From the NCBI RefSeq assembly GCF_026711005.1, contig NZ_JAPPVJ010000002.1, positions 124,001 through 188,000 of the forward strand: 64,000 nucleotides of DNA. The letters run 5' to 3'. A model generated the notes under the pieces. The model did not search any database. It had not been told where the DNA came from and saw only the letters and a program-made list of their open reading frames with translations. This DNA is from Sphingobacterium sp. UT-1RO-CII-1 (GTDB lineage: Bacteria > Bacteroidota > Bacteroidia > Sphingobacteriales > Sphingobacteriaceae). Position numbers and translations under genes: made by a program. Every line of letters starts with the position of its first letter. Position 1 is the stretch's first letter. Of this stretch, positions 9,438 to 19,443 are shown piece by piece.

Positions 9438-10772
9438 TTATTTCAAAAAATCCGCATACCATTTGCCCGATGATTTTACAATCCGTTTTTGATTTTCAAA
9501 ATCGACATGCACTAATCCGAACCGCGGTCGATAACCCTCTGCCCACTCAAAATTATCTAAAAAGGTCCATACAAAATAACCATGGACATTCAGACCTTTG
9601 TTTTTTGCTCGGTATACTTGCTCAATTGCCTGTTGCAGATAAGCTTTCCTCTTAGGGTCATGCACCTTGCAATCCACTAGTTCGTCTGTAAATGCCGCCC
9701 CGTTTTCTGTAATAATCAAAGGAGGTATATTGGCATAACTAGAATACTTCTTTAAAACCTCATAGATAGATTCGGGATAAACCTCCCAGTTCATGGCCGT
9801 AGTTTCTACTTTTCGTTTTTGTGCACTTACTATTTTAGCCTGTAAGAAAGGAACAAATAAAGTATGGCGTATAATTTCGCGCGTATAATTTTGTATCCCT
9901 ATAAAATCCATATTAAATTGCAGGTTGGCTTCATCGTTTTGCTGCATATACTTTTCTATTTTTCGAAGGGCTTTAATTTCTTGAGTAGGGTAGCCCATAC
10001 CCAATAAAGGTTCTATAAAAAAGCGATTCAGTAAAGCGTCTGCTTTTGCTGCCGCAATTTTATCCTTATTCCGTGCAGTATAAGGCTCTATGTGCGAGCA
10101 GGAAAAGCTAGTTCCTACGTTACTACCCGTTTGTAGAGATTTTATGATACGTGCTCCGCCTGCTTGTGCTAAGGCTGTATGGTGTGCGGCTGCAAGAAAG
10201 TTATTAAAGCCCTTTTTTCCGGGGGCATGTACACCAAAAAAATAACCTGCACCCGTAAATACGGTCGGTTCATTAATAACTATCCAATTCTTTACCCGAT
10301 CTCCAAAATGTTTGACACAAATAGCTACATAATCCGCAAACCAATCTTTAACGTCCCTATTAGTCCAACCTCCTTTATCTTCTAATGCTTGCGGAAGATC
10401 CCAATGATATAATGTCACCCAGGGCGTTATCCCCAGCTCCAACGCCAAGTCAATAATTCTATTATAAAAATCTATCCCCAGTCCATTTATTTCACCAGTG
10501 CCTTGTGGTAATATCCGACTCCAAGCAATTGAGAATCTATAATTGGGAATATTCATACGACGCATCAGTGCGAGATCTGCTGCGTAGCGATTATAAAAAT
10601 CACATGCTACGTTAGCATCTTGCTTTCCGAATATTTTATTTTTTTTCTGGACAAAAGTATCCCAAATAGATGCCCCCTTACCATCTGTATTATGGGCTCC
10701 CTCTATTTGGTATGCTGCTGTCGAAACACCCCATATAAAATCATCCCCGAAGTCTTTTTTACATCTATCCAT
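9438..10772 (-). CDS. Glycoside hydrolase family 1 beta-glucosidase
   Basis: 444 aa, the normal length for GH1. The N-terminal signature FIWGVSTAAYQIEG is present. The acid/base glutamate is in VINEPTVF (about 164-171) and the nucleophile glutamate in IITENGAAF (about 347-355). The C-terminal GYFVWTFLDNFEWAEGY is also typical. No signal peptide, so it is cytoplasmic and cleaves beta-linked glucosides or galactosides after uptake. Monocistronic; no transporter adjoins it. Confidence 0.93.
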   Translation of the reverse strand: MDRCKKDFGDDFIWGVSTAAYQIEGAHNTDGKGASIWDTFVQKKNKIFGKQDANVACDFYNRYAADLALMRRMNIPNYRFSIAWSRILPQGTGEINGLGIDFYNRIIDLALELGITPWVTLYHWDLPQALEDKGGWTNRDVKDWFADYVAICVKHFGDRVKNWIVINEPTVFTGAGYFFGVHAPGKKGFNNFLAAAHHTALAQAGGARIIKSLQTGSNVGTSFSCSHIEPYTARNKDKIAAAKADALLNRFFIEPLLGMGYPTQEIKALRKIEKYMQQNDEANLQFNMDFIGIQNYTREIIRHTLFVPFLQAKIVSAQKRKVETTAMNWEVYPESIYEVLKKYSSYANIPPLIITENGAAFTDELVDCKVHDPKRKAYLQQAIEQVYRAKNKGLNVHGYFVWTFLDNFEWAEGYRPRFGLVHVDFENQKRIVKSSGKWYADFLK

Positions 10773-10993
10773 AGGCTTTCTTGTGCATTGTTTAGTTTTT
10801 TACTGATCGAAGAGGAGAATAAAATGAATTAAACTGTGTAACAAATAGTCTCACTATTAGGTTTTGGAAGTAATAAATTATAGTTTTCATAAAAAGAAGT
10901 TTAATATGTTATGATACAATAGTTTATTTAAATAAAAATAAAGGTTTTTTGTGACTTATATATTAACAAACAGTTAACTTTTTTCTCTTCTGA

Positions 10994-11024
10994 TTGACTG
11001 TAATAATGAATTTACGTAGGTTTG
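10994..11024 (+). promoter_or_regulatory. Bacteroidota-type promoter for the WG-repeat gene
   Basis: TTG at 10994-10996, 20-bp spacer, TAGGTTTG at 11017-11024, 25 bp before the ATG at 11050. It fits the TTG-N19/20-TAnnTTTG consensus of the primary sigma factor. Confidence 0.65.
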
Positions 11025-11049
11025 CTTTTTGTTGTAATGACTTTCATAG

Positions 11050-13335
11050 ATGAAATACCTATTTATTTTCCTGCCGTTATTTTATATTCCTTTAGCTTTT
11101 TCGCAAGTATATGAAGTAGTAGAATCCATCGATTTTGACAACTACATATCACCTATGGTATCCGTAAAAAAAGCTGGTAAAACCTATTATTATCACGCTG
11201 CCAGCAATATTTGGGTCGATGATGTTGATGAATATGCAGCAGATCTATTGGTTGTTATTAAGGATGGTAAATACGGTATGTTACGTGATGATGGTGAACT
11301 GTTAATTCCTATAATATATGATCATATAAAATTAGAAACAGACTACGAAGGGCAATGGTACGAGGGTATAGACTACCGTTATAAGTTTGCCGTGTTGCAG
11401 CAAAATAACAAAGTAGGTGTAGCCAACGAACGAGGAGAATTGATTGTACCTTTTGAGTATAGTGAAGCAAAAGTGATAAATAAAGCTGTTATTGGCGTAG
11501 CAATCGATGGGCTGTGGGGGTGGGTATCCGCAGCAACAGGAGAATTAGTACATAAACCTGAGTTTGAGTATCTCAGTAAATACTATAATGAAGGGTATGT
11601 AGAGGTGAGAAACGATGACTTTGCGGGGGTTGCTAAGGCCAATGGAGAACTTATCATCCCTGTCGAATACGACGATTATATGCGCATTTTATATTATGGT
11701 AAAGAAGTCCGTTTTGAAGGCAAAATTGCTGATAGAGTCCATGTTTTTGATACTACGGGCACGGAACTGATATCCGGGCACAGCTTATACCAGTATATCT
11801 CAGGATCTAATAATCTTGTTTTTAAAGAAAATAGTCAATTTGGTATTTTTGATCCTTTAACAAAGAAAGTTATTTTAGAACCCAATTTAGAGCTTATTAA
11901 TGGTTTTGTAAGAAACTTAGCTGTTGCTAAGAAAAATGGAAAATACGGGGTTATTAGCAGCGACGGACAACAGGTTCTTAATTTTGAATATGATGAAATA
12001 AGTTTTTTGACTGCCGCAGGTAGATACCGGAGCGAATCTGCACCAGTAGCTCCGTTCAATGCTCGAAACATCAAGGGCGTAGACATTAATAAGCTAAAAG
12101 CACGCTGGGATTATGAACAGGAAATTGACGCACAGCCCTATCTGATAGCAGCTGCTAAGGGCGATTCTAAAGGTGTCTTTAAGTGGCAAGGAGAACCAAT
12201 AGTTCCAATTGGTAAATATAACAATATTGATCTCCGTTATTTTAAGGGTAAAACATTTTATTGGGTGGAAAATGATAATAAATGGGGAATAATTAATGAT
12301 CAGGGAAAAGAAATTTTACCACTTCTATACGCATTCGATGAGTCTTATCAGTTCTCCAAAGTCGCTGTAAATGATGACAATTTAATCTTCGATCGTTTTT
12401 TTTCTTTTTCTAATGGAAAAAAGGAGAACAGCTACAGGGAGGAGATTGGTCTTTTTGATTTGGATTTGCAAAAACTAATTATTCCCATTGCCGAGCAAAA
12501 CATAGAAATTGTAAATACAGAGCATATAAAAATCAGGAAAGAGTTGTCCACTTATGACTATGAATTTTATGATTACAATATAAAAGAAAATAAACACAAT
12601 AAACTTCCTGGCCCGGCTTTGGAGTACCACTTACTTGCCAATGGTTTTTGGATCGCAGAGATGCAAGATAAAACCTACAAACTAATAGATTCGGCAGGAA
12701 ACATAGTTTATGAAAACTCAAAATGGTCTAGTAAAGAATACTATGATTTACTTCGTTTTCCCAGTTATGGCAGTAAAAACCACGGTGATTTTTACCATGG
12801 TTTAAAAAAGATTTATACCAGCGAAGCCAATCTCTTTGTTAATGAAAAAGGGCAGGAGCAGCGATTTGAGGAGGTCGATCAAGTAGATGCTTTTTACGAA
12901 GGATATGCCTTAGCGGCTAAAAAGGGTGAAGAAGCTTATAAATATGGGATGATAGATTTAAAAGGTAATGTTATTGTTCCTTTCGAATTTGATGCAGTCA
13001 ATGCAATGGGGGCAGAAAGCGAATTTTTACAATTCAAAAAAGGCAAGCTAAGTGGCTTAGTCAATAGGCACGGAGCTATCCTGCTCGATCCTATTTACAC
13101 ATACATTGATTATAATTCCAATTACCCCTATATTATTGTACGCAAGGACGATAAGTATGGCTTAGCTGATATAACAGGAGAAATCATTATAACGCCTCAA
13201 TACGAGGCTTTGAGGAGAAATTATTCGGGTAAAGATAATACTTGGCCTCTTATAGTTACTGAGAAAGGGTGGCGATACTTTATGAATAGTGACGGAACAA
13301 AAGCTTTGATCAAAGCGAAGGAAGAAGAATATTGA
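11050..13335 (+). CDS. WG-repeat (KWG) protein, exported
   Basis: 761 aa with signal peptide MKYLFIFLPLFYIPLAFSQ. The body is built from many degenerate WG repeats of about 40-50 residues with the pattern kyGv.d.-G-elivP-.yd, e.g. DGKYGMLRDDGELLIPIIYD, NNKVGVANERGELIVPFEYS, DNKWGIINDQGKEILPLLYA and EKYGMIDLKGNVIVPFEFDA-like blocks. The repeats are predicted to form a beta-rich, possibly propeller-like surface. Molecular function of WG proteins is largely unknown. Monocistronic, with its own promoter at 10994. Confidence 0.85.
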   Translation: MKYLFIFLPLFYIPLAFSQVYEVVESIDFDNYISPMVSVKKAGKTYYYHAASNIWVDDVDEYAADLLVVIKDGKYGMLRDDGELLIPIIYDHIKLETDYEGQWYEGIDYRYKFAVLQQNNKVGVANERGELIVPFEYSEAKVINKAVIGVAIDGLWGWVSAATGELVHKPEFEYLSKYYNEGYVEVRNDDFAGVAKANGELIIPVEYDDYMRILYYGKEVRFEGKIADRVHVFDTTGTELISGHSLYQYISGSNNLVFKENSQFGIFDPLTKKVILEPNLELINGFVRNLAVAKKNGKYGVISSDGQQVLNFEYDEISFLTAAGRYRSESAPVAPFNARNIKGVDINKLKARWDYEQEIDAQPYLIAAAKGDSKGVFKWQGEPIVPIGKYNNIDLRYFKGKTFYWVENDNKWGIINDQGKEILPLLYAFDESYQFSKVAVNDDNLIFDRFFSFSNGKKENSYREEIGLFDLDLQKLIIPIAEQNIEIVNTEHIKIRKELSTYDYEFYDYNIKENKHNKLPGPALEYHLLANGFWIAEMQDKTYKLIDSAGNIVYENSKWSSKEYYDLLRFPSYGSKNHGDFYHGLKKIYTSEANLFVNEKGQEQRFEEVDQVDAFYEGYALAAKKGEEAYKYGMIDLKGNVIVPFEFDAVNAMGAESEFLQFKKGKLSGLVNRHGAILLDPIYTYIDYNSNYPYIIVRKDDKYGLADITGEIIITPQYEALRRNYSGKDNTWPLIVTEKGWRYFMNSDGTKALIKAKEEEY

Positions 13336-13397
13336 TACGAATTATAGGAGAGCCCAATGTACTTCCGAACAAAATGTAAATAGCAGCTATTCCTAAA

Positions 13398-13431
13398 ATA
13401 AATGCGTATCGTCTAAACAACACGCATTTAT
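13398..13431. terminator. Hairpin between convergent WG-repeat and EEP genes
   Basis: ATAAATGCGT pairs with ACGCATTTAT around a 14-nt loop, followed on the + strand by a T-rich stretch. Probably bidirectional. Confidence 0.6.
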
Positions 13432-13468
13432 ATTTTATTCTTGTTGCAATAACTCAACTATTTTAAGT

Positions 13469-14392
13469 CTACTTATTGGGCATAATAATAGAAATAAGAA
13501 CCGGGAAATGATCTGACGGAAGTCGAGCCGTATAATCTTTTAAAGAAACTTCTTTAGGAAAATTTCCTGATTGATAAGCCTCAACATTATTTGGCGAGCG
13601 GTAAGTATCTGTCAATACTCCATATCGAGTTACCTGAAAATCGTTAGTTAAAAAAATATGGTCTATTCTACTCTCTGTTTTTGTATTTGGATTAAAGTTA
13701 TTAAACGTTCCTGTATTAGCATACTTAATAGGTGAAAGCTCATAAGCATCTCTTAAAATTCCAGACGTATTCAGCACTTTATAACTATCGCTGTTTTGGT
13801 CTACGTTAAAGTCGCCTGTTAGTATGGCCGTATGGTTTGCTGCCATATCTTTTACTTTCTCTAAAATAAGTTTTGCACTTTCGCTTCGTGCTTTCGTCCC
13901 TACGTGGTCGAAATGAATATTGAAAAAATAAAGCTCTTTGCCATTTTCTTTTATCTTTAGCTTCGCCCATGTACAAATTCTTGGCAAAACCGCATCCCAG
14001 CCCTTATTTGGTTTAGATATGTCCTGCGAGAGCCAAAAGTCACCATGCTCTACTAAATCAAATTTAGTTGTGTTATAAAATATAGCAGAATGCTCGCCCG
14101 CTTGCTTTCCATCATCACGGCCTACACCTACATATTCATAATCAGGCAAACCATTTTTCAAATCTTGCAATTGATGATAAAGTCCTTCCTGTGTTCCGAA
14201 TATGTCAAATCCATGAAATGCAACTAAATTAGCGATAATAGGGGCGCGCTCTGTCCATGCATTTCCTTTTGCGGCATCGTCTTTATTGTCATAGCGCAAA
14301 TTATAACTCGCAATATTAAGTGTTTGGCCATAAGTAATTAGTGTGGTCCCCAGGAGAAATGCCAAGAGGAATAGTCTATTTAAGTAAAACAT
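13469..14392 (-). CDS. Endonuclease/exonuclease/phosphatase (EEP) superfamily hydrolase, secreted
   Basis: I choose the ATG at 14392 because it gives a proper signal peptide, MFYLNRLFLLAFLLGTTLIT plus YGQ; 36 more codons are open upstream but look non-coding. 307 aa. EEP motifs seen: NLRYDNKDDA, GTQEGLY (metal-binding Glu), FNIHFDHVG, GDFNVDQ (catalytic Asp/Asn) and the terminal SDHFPV (catalytic His). It hydrolyses a phosphodiester or phosphomonoester in the periplasm or outside. It is a paralogue of the gene at 42056. Substrate unknown. Confidence 0.85.
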   Translation of the reverse strand: MFYLNRLFLLAFLLGTTLITYGQTLNIASYNLRYDNKDDAAKGNAWTERAPIIANLVAFHGFDIFGTQEGLYHQLQDLKNGLPDYEYVGVGRDDGKQAGEHSAIFYNTTKFDLVEHGDFWLSQDISKPNKGWDAVLPRICTWAKLKIKENGKELYFFNIHFDHVGTKARSESAKLILEKVKDMAANHTAILTGDFNVDQNSDSYKVLNTSGILRDAYELSPIKYANTGTFNNFNPNTKTESRIDHIFLTNDFQVTRYGVLTDTYRSPNNVEAYQSGNFPKEVSLKDYTARLPSDHFPVLISIIMPNK

Positions 14393-14738
14393 AGTATTTA
14401 AGTTGTTTATATTCGAAACTACATTTTTTATGCTAAAAGATGAAATAAACCATCTTTTTTTGTTGTTATTAATATCATCATAAATCGTACTTATGCACAT
14501 TACATGTAGCTTTATTACATCTCATAATCAGAGTTTAATATTTTTTTATAATAAATATATTTCCGATATTTAGCAGTATCATAAACTAATACGAATAAAA
14601 ACTGCAATTATAGCTCACGTTTTTATTAGAATACAAACCCAGTAATAGACTATTTATTTATTCATTAATCAATACGAACAGATGTTAAATAATAGCTAAA
14701 GAGTAGTATTTTCTGACTGACCTTAAACTACAATAAGA
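14393..14738. other. 346-bp divergent intergenic region
   Basis: AT-rich spacer between the divergently transcribed EEP gene and the TlpA lipoprotein gene. It should hold both promoters, but I see no clear TTG-N19-TAnnTTTG match and no strong hairpin. No convincing small gene. Confidence 0.5.
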
Positions 14739-16268
14739 ATGATTAAAATAAAGCTTATTTTTATATGTACTCTTTTCTTGTTCTATTCCTGTAATAGAGG
14801 AAACCAAACCAACACCAACCAAATAAACATAGTCGCTGGCACTTCCAAAATAACAGGCCGAATCATCGTCCCTGATGGTAAAATTAAGAATAGTGTGATG
14901 ATAACTATTGGTATTACACATCCAATTTCAGGAGAAGATGTTAGATATGATATTCCTGTTGATTCGTCGGGAAACTTCTCGCTAGATTTTGATATTGAAA
15001 CCGAGACTGCCTTATTAAATTTATTCACTAATGTCGGTCCCCATAAGATGCTTGTTGTGCAAGCTGTAAACAACGACTCTACGCATGTTGATATAACTTA
15101 TGATGCAAGCCTGAATATCAAAAATGTAGATGTTATGCCTGCCATTAATAAATATGATATGAGACAAGCCATATCGGTGTTGGGTAAAATGATTGATTAT
15201 AAACCCACTGATCCCGAATGGAAGTATCCGCAGCTCTTTGATAAAAGTATAGACGAGTTTTTAGATTATGCTAAAAGTAGCGTAGCTAAAAGATTGGTGC
15301 AGTTTGTAGATAACGATAATTTGTTCTCCCAAGAGTTTAAAGACCTTATCGCAAAAGATTATCGTATGTTTATATATACAGGACTTGTCTTCAATTACGA
15401 ACGACAAATGAAACTTAATTATTATAACTCAACTCGTGATACTATTGGTGAGCCTGAAATCCAAAAGATTGACAGATCTTATTTTCGTTTTTTGAAAGAT
15501 TTCAATCTCAACGATCCACAATACCTGCACACATTTACATTTCCTGAATTGCAAGACTCTATTCTCAATAATGAAGTATTGGGGTTGCCTTCAATCGGAG
15601 AAAGTGATATCGCATCTTGGTTGGTAAGTGTAAAAGCTATATTGTCCGATTTGGTAGGGTTTGATGATGGTCCATATTATGATATTTTAGCTGCTAATGC
15701 CTACGGTAGGCAATTCAATGAGCATTTAAAGCCACTAAGCGAAAAACAGAAAGAGAATATCACTAAATATTGGGGGGATGGTGAAATCGCAAAAGTATTG
15801 TTCCGAAAAAATGAACAGATAATTGAACTGGATAGCGTAAAATCACCTGTTGTCGTTAATGATGTCTCAACCATAGCAGAAGAAAAGGTAATCGAAAATA
15901 TTATCTCGAAGCATAAGAACAAGGTGATTTTTATTGATCTTTGGGCAACATGGTGTGCACCTTGCCTGGATGCAATGAAACGATTCCGGGATACAAAAGA
16001 CGATTATCGAGATAAGGATGTGGTATTTGTATATATCACAAACGGATCATCACCCCAAAAACTATGGGAATCCAAGATACAAGGAATTGGCAGTGAACAT
16101 TATTATCTGACCTCTGATCAGTGGTATTACATGATGGATCATTTTGACTTCGAAGGGATTCCATCTTATCTATTATTTAATAAAGAAGGCGCGCTAGTGA
16201 ATAAATTCACAGGCTTTCCAGGAAATGACAAGGTAAAAGAAATGATTGACGGGTTGTTGATTTTATAA
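14739..16268 (+). CDS. TlpA-type thioredoxin-like lipoprotein
   Basis: 509 aa with a lipoprotein signal (IFICTLFLFYSC, lipobox FYSC). An N-terminal beta-rich domain of about 120 residues and a long helical middle part precede a C-terminal thioredoxin fold (about 375-505) with the redox motif WATWCAPC and a cis-Pro region EGIPSYLLF. This layout is common in Bacteroidota periplasmic disulfide reductases. It is followed after 9 bp by a beta-propeller lipoprotein, so the two are probably co-transcribed. Confidence 0.85.
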   Translation: MIKIKLIFICTLFLFYSCNRGNQTNTNQINIVAGTSKITGRIIVPDGKIKNSVMITIGITHPISGEDVRYDIPVDSSGNFSLDFDIETETALLNLFTNVGPHKMLVVQAVNNDSTHVDITYDASLNIKNVDVMPAINKYDMRQAISVLGKMIDYKPTDPEWKYPQLFDKSIDEFLDYAKSSVAKRLVQFVDNDNLFSQEFKDLIAKDYRMFIYTGLVFNYERQMKLNYYNSTRDTIGEPEIQKIDRSYFRFLKDFNLNDPQYLHTFTFPELQDSILNNEVLGLPSIGESDIASWLVSVKAILSDLVGFDDGPYYDILAANAYGRQFNEHLKPLSEKQKENITKYWGDGEIAKVLFRKNEQIIELDSVKSPVVVNDVSTIAEEKVIENIISKHKNKVIFIDLWATWCAPCLDAMKRFRDTKDDYRDKDVVFVYITNGSSPQKLWESKIQGIGSEHYYLTSDQWYYMMDHFDFEGIPSYLLFNKEGALVNKFTGFPGNDKVKEMIDGLLIL

Positions 16269-16277
16269 GGTTAGTAC

Positions 16278-17462
16278 ATGCAGTCCTCAATAATTAAAAT
16301 AGCAGTATCTATTTTACTGTTTTTACTAATTGGTTGTAAATCGTCTATTGAGGCGACTGATTATTTTGGACAAAATTATCCAGATTCTATCCCTATCATT
16401 TTCGCACCAGGTATAGTCTCTATGGAAGGTCGACTAGAACATGGTATTTCATTTACACCCGATACACGAGAATTAGCATTTGGAGTACTTAACAAGGATA
16501 ATTTCAACGGAGAAATATTTTACTCAAAGAAGATTAGTACAAAATGGACAGAACCCTCAGTTTTTGAACCATTAAGAAATAAGAGTGTTTATTTACCTTA
16601 TTTTTCGCCAGATGGCACGTCCATACTTTATGCTCAAAGCAAAGTAGAGAAAGAAAATGTCTATACCGATATTTGGATGCTGGAGAAGATTAACGGTGCG
16701 TGGAGCTCTCCAAAATTAGTGCCTGCTCCCATAAGCTCGTCAAGTAGAGAAGCTAACGCTTCTATGACTTATAATGGTACAATGTATTTTTCTTCTACTA
16801 GAAGATGTGATGGAAAGAAAGACTGTTACACGGCTGATTTGTTCTGCTCAAAATTGAATAACAATCAATACCAAAGTGCAAGTGTTATTCCTGAGCTTAT
16901 ATCACCAAATGATGAGGAAAGTGTCTTCATTTCTCCAAAGGAAGACTATATAGTTTTTTGCAGATATACGGGCGAGGAAACGGGAGTAGATTTATATATC
17001 AGTTATCGTGACATTAACGATAAGTGGACTGAACCTCGGATCGCTGATTCAACAATAAATTCTACTGATTGGGATCGTAGACCATTTGTAAGTATTGATA
17101 ATAATTTTTTGTTTTTCACTCGATTAAAAATCGAAGCAAGTGGCATAGCAGAGTCCGATATATATTGGGTTAATACTGGTAAACTGTTTAAACCATTTGT
17201 CTATCATCCGCTTTCTGATATAAAGCTCCAACAAGGGAAACATTTCGAAATATTCGTTCCTCATGATTATTTTAAAAACATAGATAGTAGCAGATTGATA
17301 TACAGTGTTAATGTTGGCCAATCTGAATGGATAAAGTTTGATAGCGAGCAAATGAAAATATCAGGAGTAGCATCTGCAAAGGGAGATTATGAAATCACTT
17401 TAACAGCAACTGATAGGTTTGCTAACAGGACAAATCATAAGCTGAAGCTCATTGTAGACTAA
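16278..17462 (+). CDS. PD40/TolB-like beta-propeller lipoprotein
   Basis: 394 aa with lipoprotein signal ending LLIGC. Repeated PD40 (WD40-like) segments are visible: YLPYFSPDGTSILYAQS, ANASMTYNGTMYFSSTR, ESVFISPKEDYIVFCRYTG and RRPFVSIDNNFLFFTRL, giving a TolB-type propeller up to about residue 300. The last 80 residues look like a small cadherin/Ig-type domain (DYEITLTATDRFANRTNHK). Probably a binding or scaffold protein in the periplasm, in an operon with the TlpA gene upstream. Confidence 0.8.
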   Translation: MQSSIIKIAVSILLFLLIGCKSSIEATDYFGQNYPDSIPIIFAPGIVSMEGRLEHGISFTPDTRELAFGVLNKDNFNGEIFYSKKISTKWTEPSVFEPLRNKSVYLPYFSPDGTSILYAQSKVEKENVYTDIWMLEKINGAWSSPKLVPAPISSSSREANASMTYNGTMYFSSTRRCDGKKDCYTADLFCSKLNNNQYQSASVIPELISPNDEESVFISPKEDYIVFCRYTGEETGVDLYISYRDINDKWTEPRIADSTINSTDWDRRPFVSIDNNFLFFTRLKIEASGIAESDIYWVNTGKLFKPFVYHPLSDIKLQQGKHFEIFVPHDYFKNIDSSRLIYSVNVGQSEWIKFDSEQMKISGVASAKGDYEITLTATDRFANRTNHKLKLIVD

Positions 17463-17474
17463 TAATAATACCGG

Positions 17475-17926
17475 GTACCGGTGGAGACCATTGCTTACTG
17501 GCTTGTCAGAAAGCACTTTCGGAAAATAAGATTGCTGAAGAGGAGCTTGCCGAGCAGCGGAGTACGATAGTGCGTGCGCTAATTGAGACCAATAAATATA
17601 GTAAAGATCGTATAATGAGTTTTTTAGTGTTTTTAAAAAGTTTTCTTTTTATACGAGATAAGGATTTAAATAGTAATTTTGATCAATACATTTATCAAGT
17701 GACAGGAGGCACAATACAAATGGGTGTAATAGAGACAATCAAAAGACAGGAAAGAGAAAAGGGCCTGCAAAAAGGTCTGCAGACCGGACTAGAAAAAGGT
17801 AAAGCTGATGGTAAAAGAGAAGAAGCTATCGCTATCGCGTTAGAATTTAAGAAAATGGGCTTGCCCATAGCGGATATCGCTAAAGGTACGGGCTTATCTG
17901 TAGAAGAAATCGAGAAGCTCTCATGA
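17475..17926 (+). pseudogene. Truncated, internally deleted copy of the Rpn-type nuclease gene
   Basis: From GTACCGGTGGAGACCATTGC (17475) onward the sequence is nearly identical to the gene at 19444-20379 (matching from 19792). About 151 bp are missing (19813-19963 of the intact copy), which shifts the frame. Everything 5' of this, including the catalytic PD-(D/E)XK part, is absent. A 118-codon frame (17570-17926) keeps only the C-terminal tail with the EKGLQKGLQTGLEKGKADG repeat. The copy also keeps the downstream hairpin. Expression is unlikely. Confidence 0.85.
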
Positions 17927-17943
17927 AAGCATAAGCAAAACAT

Positions 17944-17979
17944 AAAAATAGCCATTCAGCTTGCTGAATGGCTATTTTT
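17944..17979 (+). terminator. Terminator hairpin shared by both Rpn copies (first copy)
   Basis: AAAAATAGCCATTCAGC and GCTGAATGGCTATTTTT separated by TT, then a T-rich tail. The same element follows the intact gene at 20404. The stem can also act in the reverse direction. Confidence 0.8.
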
Positions 17980-17985
17980 ATGTTT

Positions 17986-18099
17986 TTATTTTTTACCGAA
18001 CGATCCATCTACTTCTACGACAAACCAATATTTCCCCGATAGCTTTTTCTTGTATGGTTCTTTTCTAGTAAGATTTTTAGTTGCAGTTCTTTTAGTCAT
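17986..18099 (-). CDS. Possible 37-aa basic small protein
   Basis: ATG at 18099 to TAA at 17986-17988, 37 codons: begins MTKRTATKNLTRKEPYKKKL and ends with an aromatic VEVDGSFGKK-type tail. Very basic. No homology recalled and no clear promoter or Shine-Dalgarno. It borders the duplicated segment, so it could be a chance frame. Confidence 0.25.
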   Translation of the reverse strand: MTKRTATKNLTRKEPYKKKLSGKYWFVVEVDGSFGKK

Positions 18100-18382
18100 A
18101 CTGTGGTCTAATGTAGAGTTAGGGTTTAGCTCTTAGCAGTATCGCCGAGACAACTGTAGCTATGGTTATGGATGTTCGGGTTTAAATTGCTAAGAAGTAG
18201 TCCAATATAGGTAATAGTTTCTAGACGACTTTAAAAGTATGCTTACCGATCGATTTGAAATGACATCATTGCTTATTTATACATATTACCTGGTAAGCTG
18301 TTGTATTATAGTTGCATAAGGCTTATCTTTAAATATTCATAATTCAGTTTCCGCCACCCGGCGGTATTATAATTAGCAAATT

Positions 18383-18408
18383 ATAGCCCTTGCGTCCGCA
18401 GGGGCTAT
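18383..18408. terminator. 12-bp hairpin (ATAGCCCTTGCG)
   Basis: ATAGCCCTTGCG pairs with CGCAGGGGCTAT (one G-T pair) around a 2-nt centre. Followed by only a weak T-run. It may end minus-strand transcription from the remnants at 18472-19153. Confidence 0.4.
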
Positions 18409-18471
18409 ATATGGTATGAAAGTCATTCGATTAAAGCTAAACTTAAGAAGGAAGTCAACTGTCATCTAGAT

Positions 18472-18780
18472 CTATCTTCCGATCGCTTTCCTGCACTCTA
18501 TCTCAATCTTGAAATTATTTTTATACTTCTGGTTTAGAGAACGATTTGCAAACAGTAGTAGTTCGTCATTTTCTTTCTCTTTATAATGATTTAACTATTA
18601 ATGATTTTTGTCAGGTTTTAAATTACCAGTTTTGTTCAATCGAATAGTACTGTGTTGATTTATAGCATTATTTGCTCTTGCTTTGGCAATATTGATACTT
18701 AATGAATTTGCCAAAACAGATATTTTTTCTTTTATAATAATTAATGTATACTCAGCAGTTGTAATATCTAGATTAAGATG
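18472..18780 (-). pseudogene. Possible decayed gene downstream of the BamE-like lipoprotein
   Basis: Two minus-strand frames abut. One, without a start codon, reads ITTAEYTLIIIKEKISVLAN on to KTGNLKPDKNH and stops at 18598-18600. A second, directly after, reads HYKEKENDELLLFANRSLNQ on to CRKAIGR and stops at 18472-18474. Composition looks protein-like, but I know no family. It could be one gene broken by a frameshift or nonsense change. Confidence 0.3.
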
Positions 18781-19153
18781 TCATTAAAATTTTTAGATCA
18801 TAATCAATTGCGTCAAAACGTTCATCATAATTCGATGTGATGTTGTCCACATGTTGTTTTATGGCTATACCGTTATGAAGTGTTATAGAAGTAACTATTC
18901 TAATTGTACCAAAATTTTCTAAATAATGTAGCACTTCTATTGTAACATCACTTTCTTTTTTAAGAGAAGTGGAAATTGGCATTCCAAATTTTTCAATTAT
19001 TTCTTTTTTGGTCATACCTACAGATTTAGCTTCTAGGAACCTGCTCTCAATTACTTGGTTTGGATCTGAATTTCTTGCCATGTATGATGGAAAGCATGAA
19101 GAAAAAAATAAAAACATCAAAAAAAAAGGTGATAAACTTAAATAATTTTTCAT
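18773..19153 (-). CDS. Small lipoprotein with BamE/SmpA-like domain
   Basis: 126 aa. Lipoprotein signal with lipobox FSSC (MKNYLSLSPFFLMFLFFSSC). The segment SVGMTKKEIIEKFGMPIS (about 50-67) is the helix-turn start of the SmpA/OmlA/BamE fold, followed by beta strands. Proteins with this fold often interact with outer-membrane partners. It is not the canonical BamE, because Bacteroidota lack one; role unknown. It sits in the accessory stretch. Confidence 0.6.
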   Translation of the reverse strand: MKNYLSLSPFFLMFLFFSSCFPSYMARNSDPNQVIESRFLEAKSVGMTKKEIIEKFGMPISTSLKKESDVTIEVLHYLENFGTIRIVTSITLHNGIAIKQHVDNITSNYDERFDAIDYDLKILMTS

Positions 19154-19443
19154 GATTAGTAATTTTATTAAGGATAAAATGTTAATTGTCAGTGCTGTTT
19201 ACATATGTAAGCTACAATAAATGTTCCGCAAAGAGAAAACATATTAGTTAATCCAAGAGATGTATTCGCTCTATTTTGGAATAGATTTAATTTATATGTC
19301 GGATTATATCATTAAAGTTGAAAGGTCTGGAATCATTATTATCTAAAATGTATTGTGTAAATATATAATTTATCTAGCTTTTAGCTACTTAAGGTAATTG
19401 ACTTCTTTTTTTACTATCTTTATTTAATTAAATAAGCTTAATT

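Larger units (their letters stand above)
17927..18772. other. 846-bp stretch without a confident gene
   Basis: Contains the terminator at 17944, a possible 37-aa frame (17986-18099, minus), a hairpin at 18383 and decayed minus-strand coding sequence at 18472-18780. The rest shows no recognisable structure. It lies inside an accessory stretch with several gene remnants. Confidence 0.5.
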